DNA of 64,000 nucleotides from Sphaerisporangium sp040683095 (GTDB lineage: Bacteria; Actinomycetota; Actinomycetes; Streptosporangiales; Streptosporangiaceae), in contig NZ_JBFBCI010000002.1 in assembly GCF_040683095.1 (NCBI RefSeq), positions 62,001 through 126,000 of the forward strand. The letters run 5' to 3'. Below, one piece after another: positions 1 through 7,563 of the stretch. How positions within the stretch are numbered: position 1 is the stretch's first letter; each line of letters opens with the position of its first letter. A model generated the notes under the pieces. The model had not been told where the DNA came from. It did not search any database and saw only the letters and a list, made by a program, of their open reading frames with translations. Position numbers and translations under genes: made by a program.

Positions 1-149
1 CGTGCGCCGATGTCGTCCCCGGCGGGGGTGCGGGCGACGCCGACCTTGACCAGCGACAGCGGTGCGCCCGCGCGGCCCTCGACGGCGCCGAGGCCGCAGC
101 GGGTGAGCCCGGGATCGACCCCCATCACCCTGAGCTCCGGTAGCCGCAC
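1..149 (-). CDS. ruvC: Holliday junction resolvase RuvC, N-terminal part (runs off the window)
   Basis: This is the 5' end of the RuvC endonuclease, which cuts Holliday junctions in the RuvABC complex. Only about 49 residues lie in the window. The translation contains VMGVDPGLTRCGLG, the first beta strand of the RNase-H-like fold with the first catalytic Asp (GVDPG). I chose the GTG at 149 because GGGGAGG lies 7 nt upstream; another in-frame GTG at 155 sits too close to that ribosome binding site. Its place downstream of yebC on the same strand matches the usual actinobacterial yebC-ruvC order, here separated by a decayed eis gene. The catalytic C-terminus cannot be judged. Confidence 0.9.
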   Translation of the reverse strand, partial: MRLPELRVMGVDPGLTRCGLGAVEGRAGAPLSLVKVGVARTPAGDDIGA

Positions 150-240
150 CGGCACGCCTCCCCAGATCGCCGAACACATGTTCGGCCCCGAACTCTACCC
201 CGGCGGGCGCGGCGGCGCACCCAGGGACACGCGGCCGGGC

Positions 241-1374
241 TCAGAAGTAGTCGATCATGTAGGGCTTGGCGACGAAGGCGGCGCCGAGGAGATCGTCCGA
301 GCCGGCCGTGCCTCCCGACAGCAGCCCGGCGCGGCGCACGCTGCCGGCCTGGACCCCGGCGAACAGGGCCGAGAAGCCGCCGATCGTGAGGCGCGGGACG
401 TCGCCGCCCTCGGACGCGGTGGCTCGCACGGCCTGGCCGCGGCCCGAGGCGATGGTGAGACGCCAGGCCCCGGAGTTGGCGGGGCGCTGCGGGTCGGCCA
501 CCTCGACGAGGGTGTCGGCGGACACCCCGGCCGGGTAGCCGCGCGCGGCGACGGCGGCGGGCAGGTCGATCACCCGCAGCATCCAGCGGGTGAGCTTGAC
601 CGTGTCCTTGGACCGCTCGCGCAGCAGCCACAGCATCGGATCGTCCGGCTCGACGCTGGCCGTCACGCTGGGGGCGACGGAAGGCAGGGCCGACCAGCGA
701 CCACAGCCTCCACGCTGTAGCCTCCGAGCCGGCCCTGTAGTTGCCTACCTCGATCGTGCGGCAGCCGCTGTTCCCAGCGGTACATCACTTGGCGCGCTCC
801 CCGGCCTGAAGGTCGGGGATTCAGTCTGTGCCACTGCGTGGCACTTCTGCGGCTTCCTGCTTCATCGACCTGAGCCACCGAAGTGGTCTTATCAGGTCTC
901 CACAGGCTTTTGAACCTTCCGGCTCCGTTCCCGCCCAGCCCGGCGGTACCTGACGCGATCAATCTACCGGACACCGATTCGCCTCGGCAGCGAATCCGCT
1001 GTTCTTGCCCGGCCAGAGAGCCCGTTCCCCAGTGCCTGAAGATGAAGCCAAAGCATTGCAGGCGAATCCGGTAGCCGTTTCTAGGAGGTCAGCGAAGTCG
1101 TCGTCATCCCTGCGATCTCGGGGCACGATGGTGACGCTCACGATGCCGTCCATCGACAGGCAATGGCCATGCCACCACTGCTCGTAGTCGTTGATCCTGC
1201 GCGTCTACCAGGCGGTCGTCACCGCAGACCCGAGGTAGCGGCCTTTGGACAGGGACGGCTACACCGGAGCCAGCCGCGGCGCTACGCTACCAGCCCGGGA
1301 GGGACCGAACACCCGCTTGCGGTTGTCCAGCACGGCACCGAGAGGTCGTCGGCCGTCAGGTCACGGATCTCCAC
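241..1374 (-). pseudogene. eis: Decayed Eis-family N-acetyltransferase, frameshifted and interrupted by an IS end
   Basis: Pieces of one Eis-type protein (GNAT domains plus a C-terminal sterol-carrier-like domain) appear in order on the minus strand but in different frames. The start is a GTG at 1374 (VEIRDLTADDL); after a frameshift near 1340 it continues VLDNRKRVFGP. GRYLG lies near 1240, then DDRLVDA in another frame, then RINDYEQWWHG and MDGIVSVTIVPRD near 1195-1110. After an inserted IS end the protein resumes with MYRWEQRLPH near 788, AGSEATAWRLWSLVG near 745-700 and, after another frameshift, TASVEPDDPMLWLLRER through to the C-terminus ending KPYMIDYF at 241. An intact Eis has about 400 residues; the middle part is missing. 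The 241-666 reading frame is long but has no N-terminal half, so I call the locus a pseudogene. It may once have acetylated amines or aminoglycosides, as Eis proteins do. Confidence 0.85.
795..935 (-). mobile_element. IS200/IS605-type right-end remnant with omega-RNA-like hairpins
   Basis: Read on the minus strand, three hairpins follow one another and then the eis sequence resumes. The first is at 898-867: GACCTGA pairs with TCAGGTC and encloses CCAC-TTCG-GTGG. The second is at 842-830: GCCAC, three bases, GTGGC. The third is at 818-799: an eight-pair stem with one G-T pair and a TTCA loop. The terminal CCGGCCTGAAGG-type hairpin is characteristic of the right ends of actinobacterial IS605/TnpB elements, where the 3' end of tnpB overlaps the structured guide-RNA scaffold. 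No tnpA or tnpB reading frame is left. The left edge is uncertain (about 930-960). The IS assignment rests on my recognition of the hairpin string and was not tested by a search. Confidence 0.6.
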
Positions 1375-1465
1375 GACCGACAAACCTACGGCGGACCACC
1401 GGAACGGGTCGAACCCTTTTCAGGCGGCCCGCTGGCGTGGTCAGGCGGTACCTATGGCCGCGTGT

Positions 1466-1562
1466 CCGGGGCGCACTTCAGGCGGTGTTCTTCCGTCGTC
1501 ACTCGGAAGGGCTCGCTCCTCACCCTTCCTCCCTCCTCCAGAACACCGCCGCGCCCCGAACA
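1466..1562. repeat. Dispersed nested-palindrome repeat, copy 1
   Basis: Outer arms TCCGGGGCGC and GCGCCCCGAA flank inner arms GGCGGTGTTCT and AGAACACCGCC, which enclose a pyrimidine-rich core. The core has its own stem, GGAAGGG with CCCTTCC. Copies 2 (18175-18274) and 3 (60989-61089, core in the opposite orientation) share the core almost base for base. This copy abuts the yebC stop codon. All three are preceded on the plus strand by CCTATGG about 15-30 bases before the core. It could be a MITE-like element, a REP-like terminator or a structured RNA. Confidence 0.85.
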
Positions 1563-1565
1563 GGG

Positions 1566-2315
1566 TCAGTCGAGCTTGGCGAGGACGTCGTCGCTGACGT
1601 CGAAGTTGGCGTAGACGTTCTGCACGTCGTCGCTGTCCTCGAGGGCCTCGATCAGGCGGAACACCTTGCGCGCGCCGTCCTCGTCCAGGGGGACGCTGAG
1701 CGTGGGCAGGAAGCTGCTCTCGGCCGAGTCGTAGTCGATGCCGGCGTCCTGGAGCGACTTGCGGACCGGGACCAGGTCACCGGCCTCGGAGACGACCTCG
1801 AAGGACTCGCCGAGGTCGTTGACCTCTTCGGCTCCGGCGTCCAGAACCGCGGCCAGCACGTCGTCCTCGGCCAGCTCACCCTTGGGGACGATCACGACGC
1901 CCTTGCGGTTGAACATGTAGGCCACCGAGCCGGGGTCGGCCATGGAGCCGCCGTTGCGCGTCATGGCCACGCGGACCTCGGAGGCGGCGCGGTTGCGGTT
2001 GTCGGTGAGGCACTCGACCAGCACCGCCACGCCGCCGGGGGCGTACCCCTCGTACATGATGGTCTGCCAGTCGGCGCCGCCCGCCTCCAGGCCGCCGCCG
2101 CGCTTGCGCGCGCGCTCGATGTTCTCGATCGGCACGGAGTTCTTACGCGCCTTCTGGATGGCGTCGTAAAGGGTCGGGTTGCCTTCCGGGTCCGGACCAC
2201 CGGTCCGGGCCGCCACCTCGATGTTCTTGATGAGCTTGGCGAAAAGCTTGCCCCGCTTCGCGTCGAGCGCGGCCTTCTTGTGCTTCGTCGTCGCCCATTT
2301 GGAGTGGCCGGACAT
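1566..2315 (-). CDS. yebC: YebC/PmpR-family translational regulator
   Basis: The protein has 249 residues, the normal size for the family, and starts MSGHSKWATTKHKKA, the signature N-terminus of YebC. It continues with the conserved block DPEGNPTLYDAIQKARK and the acidic C-terminal domains. YebC-type proteins bind RNA or the ribosome and relieve stalling at proline-rich stretches; older annotations call them transcriptional regulators. The gene starts 3 bases after the pdxT stop, so the two are cotranscribed and probably coupled. Its 3' end touches repeat copy 1. Function is assigned by family. Confidence 0.96.
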   Translation of the reverse strand: MSGHSKWATTKHKKAALDAKRGKLFAKLIKNIEVAARTGGPDPEGNPTLYDAIQKARKNSVPIENIERARKRGGGLEAGGADWQTIMYEGYAPGGVAVLVECLTDNRNRAASEVRVAMTRNGGSMADPGSVAYMFNRKGVVIVPKGELAEDDVLAAVLDAGAEEVNDLGESFEVVSEAGDLVPVRKSLQDAGIDYDSAESSFLPTLSVPLDEDGARKVFRLIEALEDSDDVQNVYANFDVSDDVLAKLD

Positions 2316-2318
2316 CGG

Positions 2319-2927
2319 CTAGAGCTCCCTCACCATCTCGACAAAATACGAATGAACCCGCGTGTCCCCGGTCAGCTCGGGGTGGAAGGACGTCGCGAGC
2401 AGAGGTCCCTGCCGGACCGCGACGATCCTATCCCCAGGCTCGGCCAACCCCAGCACCTCGACATCCTCGCCCACGGATTCGACCCATGGGGCGCGGATGA
2501 AGACGGCGCGCAGCGAACCGCGGCCCGCGAAATCCAAGGATGCCTCAAAAGAGTCGATCTGGCGGCCGAAGGCGTTGCGGCGCACCACCATGTCGATGCC
2601 GCCGATCGTCTGCTGGCCCTCGATGCCGCCCTCGATGCGGTCGGCCAGCATGATCATTCCCGCGCACGAACCGTAGGTCGGCATGCCGGACTTGATGCGC
2701 ACGCGCAGCGGTTCGAGCAGCTCGAAGGCCTCGGCGAGCTTCCACATGGTGGTGGACTCACCGCCCGGGATGATCAGCGCGTCCACGGCGTCGAGCTCGG
2801 CCGGGCGGCGCACGGCGACGGCCCTGGCTCCGGCGGCCTCCAGAGAGCGGGCGTGTTCACGCACGTCGCCCTGAAGGGCGAGCACGCCGATCGTCGGCGT
2901 GGTCGTCGTGGTCGGCGCAGAGGTCAC
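2319..2927 (-). CDS. pdxT: Pyridoxal 5'-phosphate synthase glutaminase subunit PdxT
   Basis: PdxT hydrolyses glutamine and channels ammonia to PdxS for deoxyxylulose-5-phosphate-independent vitamin B6 synthesis. The 202-residue protein is a class I glutaminase: GVLALQGDVREH near residue 14, the oxyanion region GGEST at 55-59, the nucleophile Cys88 in YGSCAGM, and the C-terminal His-Glu pair in SFHPEL. The GTG start at 2927 has GGAAGG just upstream. The N-terminus carries an extra Thr-rich stretch (SAPTTTTTPT) before the first strand. The gene is followed by yebC after 3 bases. It is separated from its partner pdxS by phoD, which is unusual because the two subunits are normally adjacent. Confidence 0.96.
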   Translation of the reverse strand: MTSAPTTTTTPTIGVLALQGDVREHARSLEAAGARAVAVRRPAELDAVDALIIPGGESTTMWKLAEAFELLEPLRVRIKSGMPTYGSCAGMIMLADRIEGGIEGQQTIGGIDMVVRRNAFGRQIDSFEASLDFAGRGSLRAVFIRAPWVESVGEDVEVLGLAEPGDRIVAVRQGPLLATSFHPELTGDTRVHSYFVEMVREL

Positions 2928-3161
2928 CGTGGTTCCTTCCCCTCACTGCACGGGTCGTCGCCCGCTGGTCGTTTCCGGGGACGCGGCGGACATGGTGGAC
3001 ACGGAGGACACGGCCCCTCGCGGCCGTCACCTGCCGGCGGTCGTCCTCGAAGGCCCCGGACGCGGCGGATGCGGCGCGCGTCAAAAGCGTAGGGCCATGC
3101 CGAACAACGTCCCAAACCGCCCAGGGCTTCCCCCGCCGGAGGCCCGGGACGCCAGGCGGAC

Positions 3162-4661
3162 TCAGGGCCGGCGCAGGAGTCCGGGGACCTGGTCGGGCAC
3201 CTCGAAGGTCGCGGCCGTGAGGGCGGGGGCGCCGGGCGTGCTGACGTACCGCAGGATCTTGAAGTCGGCGACGACCGCGGTGGGCGTCACCTTCACCATG
3301 AGGTATCCGCGGCGCCTCAGGTGGAACTTCAGATGGGGGTTCTTGTCCAGCAGCGCGTCCCTGGCCCGGTCGTGGTCGTGGCCGTCGCCGCCGCTGCTGA
3401 TCGAGGTGACGGCGAGCTCGGTGCCGACCAGGCGCGAGGACTCGTCGTCGTAGTCGAGGGCCAGGTCGCCCGCCCAGTGCGAGTGGACGTCGCCGGTCAG
3501 CACGATGGCGTTGCGCACCCCGGCGTCGACCCAGCCGCGGGTGACCCGGGTGCGGGAGGCGGAGTAGCCGTCCCAGGAGTCCTGGCGCACCTTCTTCTCG
3601 CCGCTCGTGTGCTTGTCGCGCTGTCCGAAGAAGACCTGCTGACCGATGATGTCCCACAGCGCCTTGGACTCGCGGAAGCCCGCCAGCAGCCACCGCTCCT
3701 GCTCGGCCCCCGTGATCGTGCGGTTCTCCACGCGCGACTCCGGGCACTCCTGGAAAGACGCCCCGCAGATCAGCGGGTCGCGGTACTGGCGGGTGTCCAG
3801 CAGGTGGATCGTGGCGAGGGTCCCCCAGCGCACGCGCCGGAACAGCTTGATGGCCGGGCCCTTCGGCACGGCGGTGCGGCGCAGCGGCATGTGCTCGTAG
3901 TACGCCCGGAACGCGGCCTCGCGCCGCTCGGCCGGCAGCAGGCTCATCCAGTTGTTGCGCACCTCGTGGTCATCCATGATCGGCAGCCACGGCGCGACCG
4001 CGTGCGCCGCCCGCAGGTCGGCGTCGGTCTTGTACAGGGCGTGCCTGCGGCGGTACTCGGTGAGCGTGCGTGCCTCGGGCCCCTCGTGCTCGCGCGGGTT
4101 GCCGCCCGGGCACGGCATCTCGCCCTTGCCGTACTCGTAGATGTAGTCGCCGAGGTGCAGCACCAGGTCGGGACGCTCCTGGGCAGCCCTGCCGTAGGCG
4201 GTGAAGTGGCCGTGCTGGTAGTTGGCGCAGGAGGTCACGGCCATGCGCAGCGCGCCGGGCAGCGACGCCGGGGCCGGGGCCGTCAGCGCGCGGCCGATCG
4301 GCGAGACGTACTGGCCCGCCTTGAAGCGGTACCAGTACTCGCGGCCCGGCTCCAGGCCGGCGACCTCGGCGTGCACGCTGTGCGCCCACTCGCGCACGGC
4401 CTCCTCGGTGCCGCGCCGGACGACCCGCGCGCAGGCCGGATCGGTGGCCACCTCCCAGTAGACCGTCACCGGCGCGGACGGCATCCCGCCGAGACCGTCC
4501 TCGGCCAGCGGCGTGGGCGCGAGCCGCGTCCAGATGACGAAACCGTCGGGCGCGGGATCGCCGCAGGCGACGCCCAGTGTGAACGGGTCCCCATAGGAGA
4601 CCCGCAGGGGTGGCATTCCGGACGCCAGCCCCAGCACGAGGAACGATCGCCTGTCGATCAC
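3162..4661 (-). CDS. phoD: PhoD-family alkaline phosphatase / phosphodiesterase
   Basis: This is a 499-residue metallophosphatase of the PhoD family, which releases phosphate from phosphomonoesters or diesters outside the membrane using calcium and iron. Visible motifs are GVACGDP near the start, TSCANYQ, HLGDYIYEYG, DDHEVRNNW and the C-terminal GDVHSHWAGD with metal-binding His and Asp. The N-terminus (MIDRRSFLVLGLASG) looks like a Tat signal, with Arg-Arg followed by a short hydrophobic stretch, but it is shortened and has no clear AxA site. Export is therefore likely but not certain. The gene sits between pdxS (119-bp gap) and pdxT (234-bp gap) on the same strand. No Pho box was recognised upstream. 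Confidence 0.92.
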   Translation of the reverse strand: MIDRRSFLVLGLASGMPPLRVSYGDPFTLGVACGDPAPDGFVIWTRLAPTPLAEDGLGGMPSAPVTVYWEVATDPACARVVRRGTEEAVREWAHSVHAEVAGLEPGREYWYRFKAGQYVSPIGRALTAPAPASLPGALRMAVTSCANYQHGHFTAYGRAAQERPDLVLHLGDYIYEYGKGEMPCPGGNPREHEGPEARTLTEYRRRHALYKTDADLRAAHAVAPWLPIMDDHEVRNNWMSLLPAERREAAFRAYYEHMPLRRTAVPKGPAIKLFRRVRWGTLATIHLLDTRQYRDPLICGASFQECPESRVENRTITGAEQERWLLAGFRESKALWDIIGQQVFFGQRDKHTSGEKKVRQDSWDGYSASRTRVTRGWVDAGVRNAIVLTGDVHSHWAGDLALDYDDESSRLVGTELAVTSISSGGDGHDHDRARDALLDKNPHLKFHLRRRGYLMVKVTPTAVVADFKILRYVSTPGAPALTAATFEVPDQVPGLLRRP

Positions 4662-4743
4662 ATGACGATCATCGACTATTCACAGCAAACGCCAGGCATA
4701 GGGAATCCCAGGTCAGAGGGGATATTTCTGGCGATGTCTCTTT

Positions 4744-4770
4744 GGCGCGGCCCCATACGGAGGCCGCGCC
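4744..4770 (-). terminator. GC-rich hairpin after pdxS
   Basis: GGCGCGGCC and GGCCGCGCC form a perfect 9-bp stem around a 9-base loop, 10 bases after the pdxS stop and before the phoD start. No T-run follows on the minus strand, so it may be an attenuator or a weak terminator separating pdxS from phoD. Confidence 0.5.
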
Positions 4771-4780
4771 ACGGGAGCCC

Positions 4781-5695
4781 CTACCAGCCGCGCGTGGCCA
4801 GGCGGTCGGCCTCGGGAAGGGTGGAGACGTTGATGCCGACCATCGCCTCGCCGAGGCCGCGGGAGACCTTGGCGATCACGTCGGGGTCGTCGTAGAAGGT
4901 GGTGGCCTTGACGATCGCGGCGGCGCGCTTGGCCGGGTCGCCCGACTTGAAGATGCCGGAGCCGACGAACACGCCCTCGGCGCCGAGCTGCATCATCATC
5001 GCGGCGTCGGCCGGGGTGGCGATGCCGCCCGCGGTGAACAGCACGACGGGCAGCTTGCCGGACTTGGCGATCTCGGCGACCAGCTCGTACGGGGCGCGCA
5101 GTTCCTTGGCGGCGGCGTACAGCTCGGCCTCGTCCAGGGACGCGAGGCGCTTGATGTCGCCGCGGATCTGCCGCATGTGGCGGGTGGCCTCGACGACGTT
5201 GCCGGTGCCGGCCTCGCCCTTGGAGCGGATCATCGCCGCGCCCTCGGAGATGCGGCGCAGAGCCTCGCCGAGGTTGGTGGCGCCGCAGACGAAGGGGACG
5301 GTGAAGGCCCACTTGTCGATGTGGTTGGCCTCGTCGGCGGGGGTGAGCACCTCGGACTCGTCGACATAGTCGACGCCGATGGCCTGCAGGACCTGCGCCT
5401 CGGCGAAGTGGCCGATGCGGGCCTTGGCCATCACGGGGATGGAGACGGCCTGGATGATGCCGTCGATCATGTCGGGGTCGCTCATACGCGACACGCCGCC
5501 CTCGGCGCGGATGTCGGCGGGCACACGCTCAAGGGCCATGACGGCCACCGCGCCGGCGTCTTCGGCGATCTTGGCCTGGTCGGGCGTGACGACGTCCATG
5601 ATGACGCCACCCTTGAGCATCTCGGCCATGCCACGCTTCACACGGGCGGTGCCGGTGACGGCGGGGTCGGTCACTTCGGGGGTGCTGCTGGACAC
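4781..5695 (-). CDS. pdxS: Pyridoxal 5'-phosphate synthase lyase subunit PdxS
   Basis: PdxS builds pyridoxal 5'-phosphate from ribose 5-phosphate, glyceraldehyde 3-phosphate and ammonia supplied by PdxT, in a 12+12-subunit complex. The 304-residue protein shows the whole conserved core: GTARVKRGMAEMLKGGVIMD, ALERVPADIRAEGGVSRM, the Schiff-base lysine region VMAKARIGH, the second active-site lysine in MIRSKGEAGTG, and GGIATPADAAMMMQLGAEGV. The last residues, RLATRGW, match actinobacterial PdxS. It is the first gene of the pdxS-phoD-pdxT-yebC series on the minus strand. The upstream 128 bp hold the promoter, but no convincing box was seen. Confidence 0.98.
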   Translation of the reverse strand: MSSSTPEVTDPAVTGTARVKRGMAEMLKGGVIMDVVTPDQAKIAEDAGAVAVMALERVPADIRAEGGVSRMSDPDMIDGIIQAVSIPVMAKARIGHFAEAQVLQAIGVDYVDESEVLTPADEANHIDKWAFTVPFVCGATNLGEALRRISEGAAMIRSKGEAGTGNVVEATRHMRQIRGDIKRLASLDEAELYAAAKELRAPYELVAEIAKSGKLPVVLFTAGGIATPADAAMMMQLGAEGVFVGSGIFKSGDPAKRAAAIVKATTFYDDPDVIAKVSRGLGEAMVGINVSTLPEADRLATRGW

Positions 5696-5823
5696 GATCT
5701 TACCTCACGAGGGCGACAATGGGTTCAGGTCCATGGTAGGCGCTGATCAGCGTCCGCCTGGACGCTCCCGATCGTCACAAGTGACGCCGATTTTTGGACA
5801 AGCCGTACGACCCGCGGGCGGGC

Positions 5824-6837
5824 TCAGGGCTGGACGGGCTTGGGAGCGGCGAGGACGACCCAGACCTGGCCCCGGCTGAACGTCATCGGCTCGCCGTCCG
5901 GGGTGGTGAACCTGGTGCCCGTATTCTCCGAGCCGCGCGACCACTTGGCCGTGTAGGCCTTTCCGTCGCGCAGGACGACGGCCTTGCCGGTGCCGGTGGT
6001 CTGGATCAGCGGCGTGTAGCTGCCGGTGAAGTCGTGGAACTGCGAGCGGGTGGTCTTGGCGTACTGGACCACGATGGTCGGCGCGCCGAGCTGACCGCCT
6101 TCGGCAGCCATGTCCGGCTTGCCGTCCTGGGCCACCAGCCAGCGCTTCTGCGCCGCGGACCAGGTGAAGGTGAACCGGGCCGCCGGATATTTTACGGTAA
6201 AGCTCTTCTTGGGTACCCCGCCCGCCGGGGCGTCGCCGAACTCGAAGCCGATGTCGCGGGCCTTGGTCGCCTTGGGCGCGCCCGCCAGCAGCTTCTTGGT
6301 GTCGGCGAACAGGTTGTAGGGCGCCACGCGTCCCGGCTGCCGGAAGTACGCGCCCGGGTCCGCGCTGTCGGAGACGTCGAACAACGACGCCTCCCTGACC
6401 AGCGGGATCATCTTGGTCTGCACGCCGGAGTAGGCTAGCGCGGGCTTGCCGAACATCGGGAGCAGGTGCAGGTCGGAGATGCGGGCACTGCGGACGGGCC
6501 CGACCTTCGCCGGCATCTTGGAGGAGAAGATCGCCATGAGGCGGGTCAGGCCGCCCTCCACCTGCTCGACGAACACCAGGTCGGCGCTGCGCAGGCCGAG
6601 CTGCGGCTTGCCGGACGCCGTGTTCTCGATCTTCACGGCCAGCACCGGCCTACGGCTCGCCACCGGCTGCCCGGTGAACGGGTGCTCCGGCGGCGGGGCG
6701 GGCGACGAGGACGCCAGGGCGGCGGGCGCCGTCTGCTGGGACGCCGGCGTGGCCCCACCGGAGGACGAGCAGGCCACGGCGGGCGCCAGAAGGGCCGCCC
6801 CTGCCAGGGCGACGCCGATCACCCGTTTTGCTGGCAT
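5824..6837 (-). CDS. DUF3048 (YerB-type) lipoprotein
   Basis: This is a 337-residue exported protein with a signal sequence ending LAPAVACSSSGG. The Cys at residue 23 fits a lipoprotein signal, with Ala instead of Leu at -3. The body carries DUF3048 features: HPFTGQPV, LAVKIENTASGKPQLGL, VFVEQVEGGLTRLMAIF and VGPVRSARISDL, then a beta-rich C-terminal domain. The family role is not established; Bacillus YerB is the best-known relative. It stands alone between pdxS and the pimA operon, with about 130-180 bp on each side. A surface or cell-wall function is inferred only from the lipobox. Confidence 0.88.
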   Translation of the reverse strand: MPAKRVIGVALAGAALLAPAVACSSSGGATPASQQTAPAALASSSPAPPPEHPFTGQPVASRRPVLAVKIENTASGKPQLGLRSADLVFVEQVEGGLTRLMAIFSSKMPAKVGPVRSARISDLHLLPMFGKPALAYSGVQTKMIPLVREASLFDVSDSADPGAYFRQPGRVAPYNLFADTKKLLAGAPKATKARDIGFEFGDAPAGGVPKKSFTVKYPAARFTFTWSAAQKRWLVAQDGKPDMAAEGGQLGAPTIVVQYAKTTRSQFHDFTGSYTPLIQTTGTGKAVVLRDGKAYTAKWSRGSENTGTRFTTPDGEPMTFSRGQVWVVLAAPKPVQP

Positions 6838-7017
6838 AGCTGCGGCTCCTCCCGATTTCTCCTGGAAACGCCACGAAGCTTACCTACGGCGGACACCGCT
6901 GATACACGAGATCAGACGAGTCGCGTCACTCGCGTCTCAGGCGCTCCTCTGGCCCCGTACGCGGCGGAACGCTCCACCGTCTCCCGGGCGCGCGCGGCGC
7001 CGCGGCCGGGCGCTCGT

Positions 7018-7563
7018 TCAGGTCTGCTGGGCGAAGGAGGCGGGCTCGGCGTCGTCGATCTCGAAGTAGGACGGCGGGTCGGTGTGGCCGGCCAGGCGCA
7101 GGGTGCGCGCGAGCCAGCGGCGCTGGGCGCGCCGGGTCACGTCCACCGCGTTGTTGTAGAACCGGCGCGAGTAGATCACCTTGGTGACGGCGGTGTCCAG
7201 CTCGGCCACCAGCGCCGCTCCCCCGGGGGCCTCGGCCAGGCGCTCCCGGAAGCGCTCCTGGTCCATCACCGCCCTGACGGTGCGCGACAGGTCGCTCTCG
7301 GCGTGCTCGCGTTCGTCCGGCCCCGCGGTGCGGGCCTCGTGCGTCGCCGCGGCCAGAACCAGGCTGGTCGCGGGGTCGAGCACCCGTGAGGCGGCCAGTT
7401 CCATGCAGACGGCGGCGCGGCTGATCAGCGCGGCGTCCAGCGCCGCCCGGGCGGTCTCCAGGCGGATGTGCATGCGGTCCAGCCGCCCGGCCCGCCAGGA
7501 GATGTAGACGGCGGCCAGCGCGATGATCGCGCCGACCAGCAAGACGATGGTCATCGTGTTCAC
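7018..7563 (-). CDS. Small membrane-anchored conserved protein of the pimA operon
   Basis: The 181-residue protein has one N-terminal membrane helix (TMTIVLLVGAIIALAAVYI) followed by a cytoplasmic alpha-helical domain with many Arg, Ala and Leu. The segment RRFYNNAVDVTRRAQRRW faintly recalls LemA-type helical proteins, but I do not assign a family. The start is the GTG at 7563, whose GTGA overlaps the pimA stop, so it is translationally coupled to pimA; a second in-frame ATG lies at 7554. A helical membrane protein at this place is common in actinobacterial PIM clusters, which suggests a helper role in PIM or membrane assembly. That role is inference from context. Confidence 0.75.
   Translation of the reverse strand: MNTMTIVLLVGAIIALAAVYISWRAGRLDRMHIRLETARAALDAALISRAAVCMELAASRVLDPATSLVLAAATHEARTAGPDEREHAESDLSRTVRAVMDQERFRERLAEAPGGAALVAELDTAVTKVIYSRRFYNNAVDVTRRAQRRWLARTLRLAGHTDPPSYFEIDDAEPASFAQQT

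Noticed and set aside
663..974. 103-codon minus-strand frame
   Set aside because: Composite of the IS-end hairpin region and eis remnant; not a gene of its own.
1245..3092. 615-codon plus-strand frame over yebC/pdxT
   Set aside because: Arg/Gly/His-rich shadow; the minus strand carries two recognised genes with matching families and ribosome binding sites.
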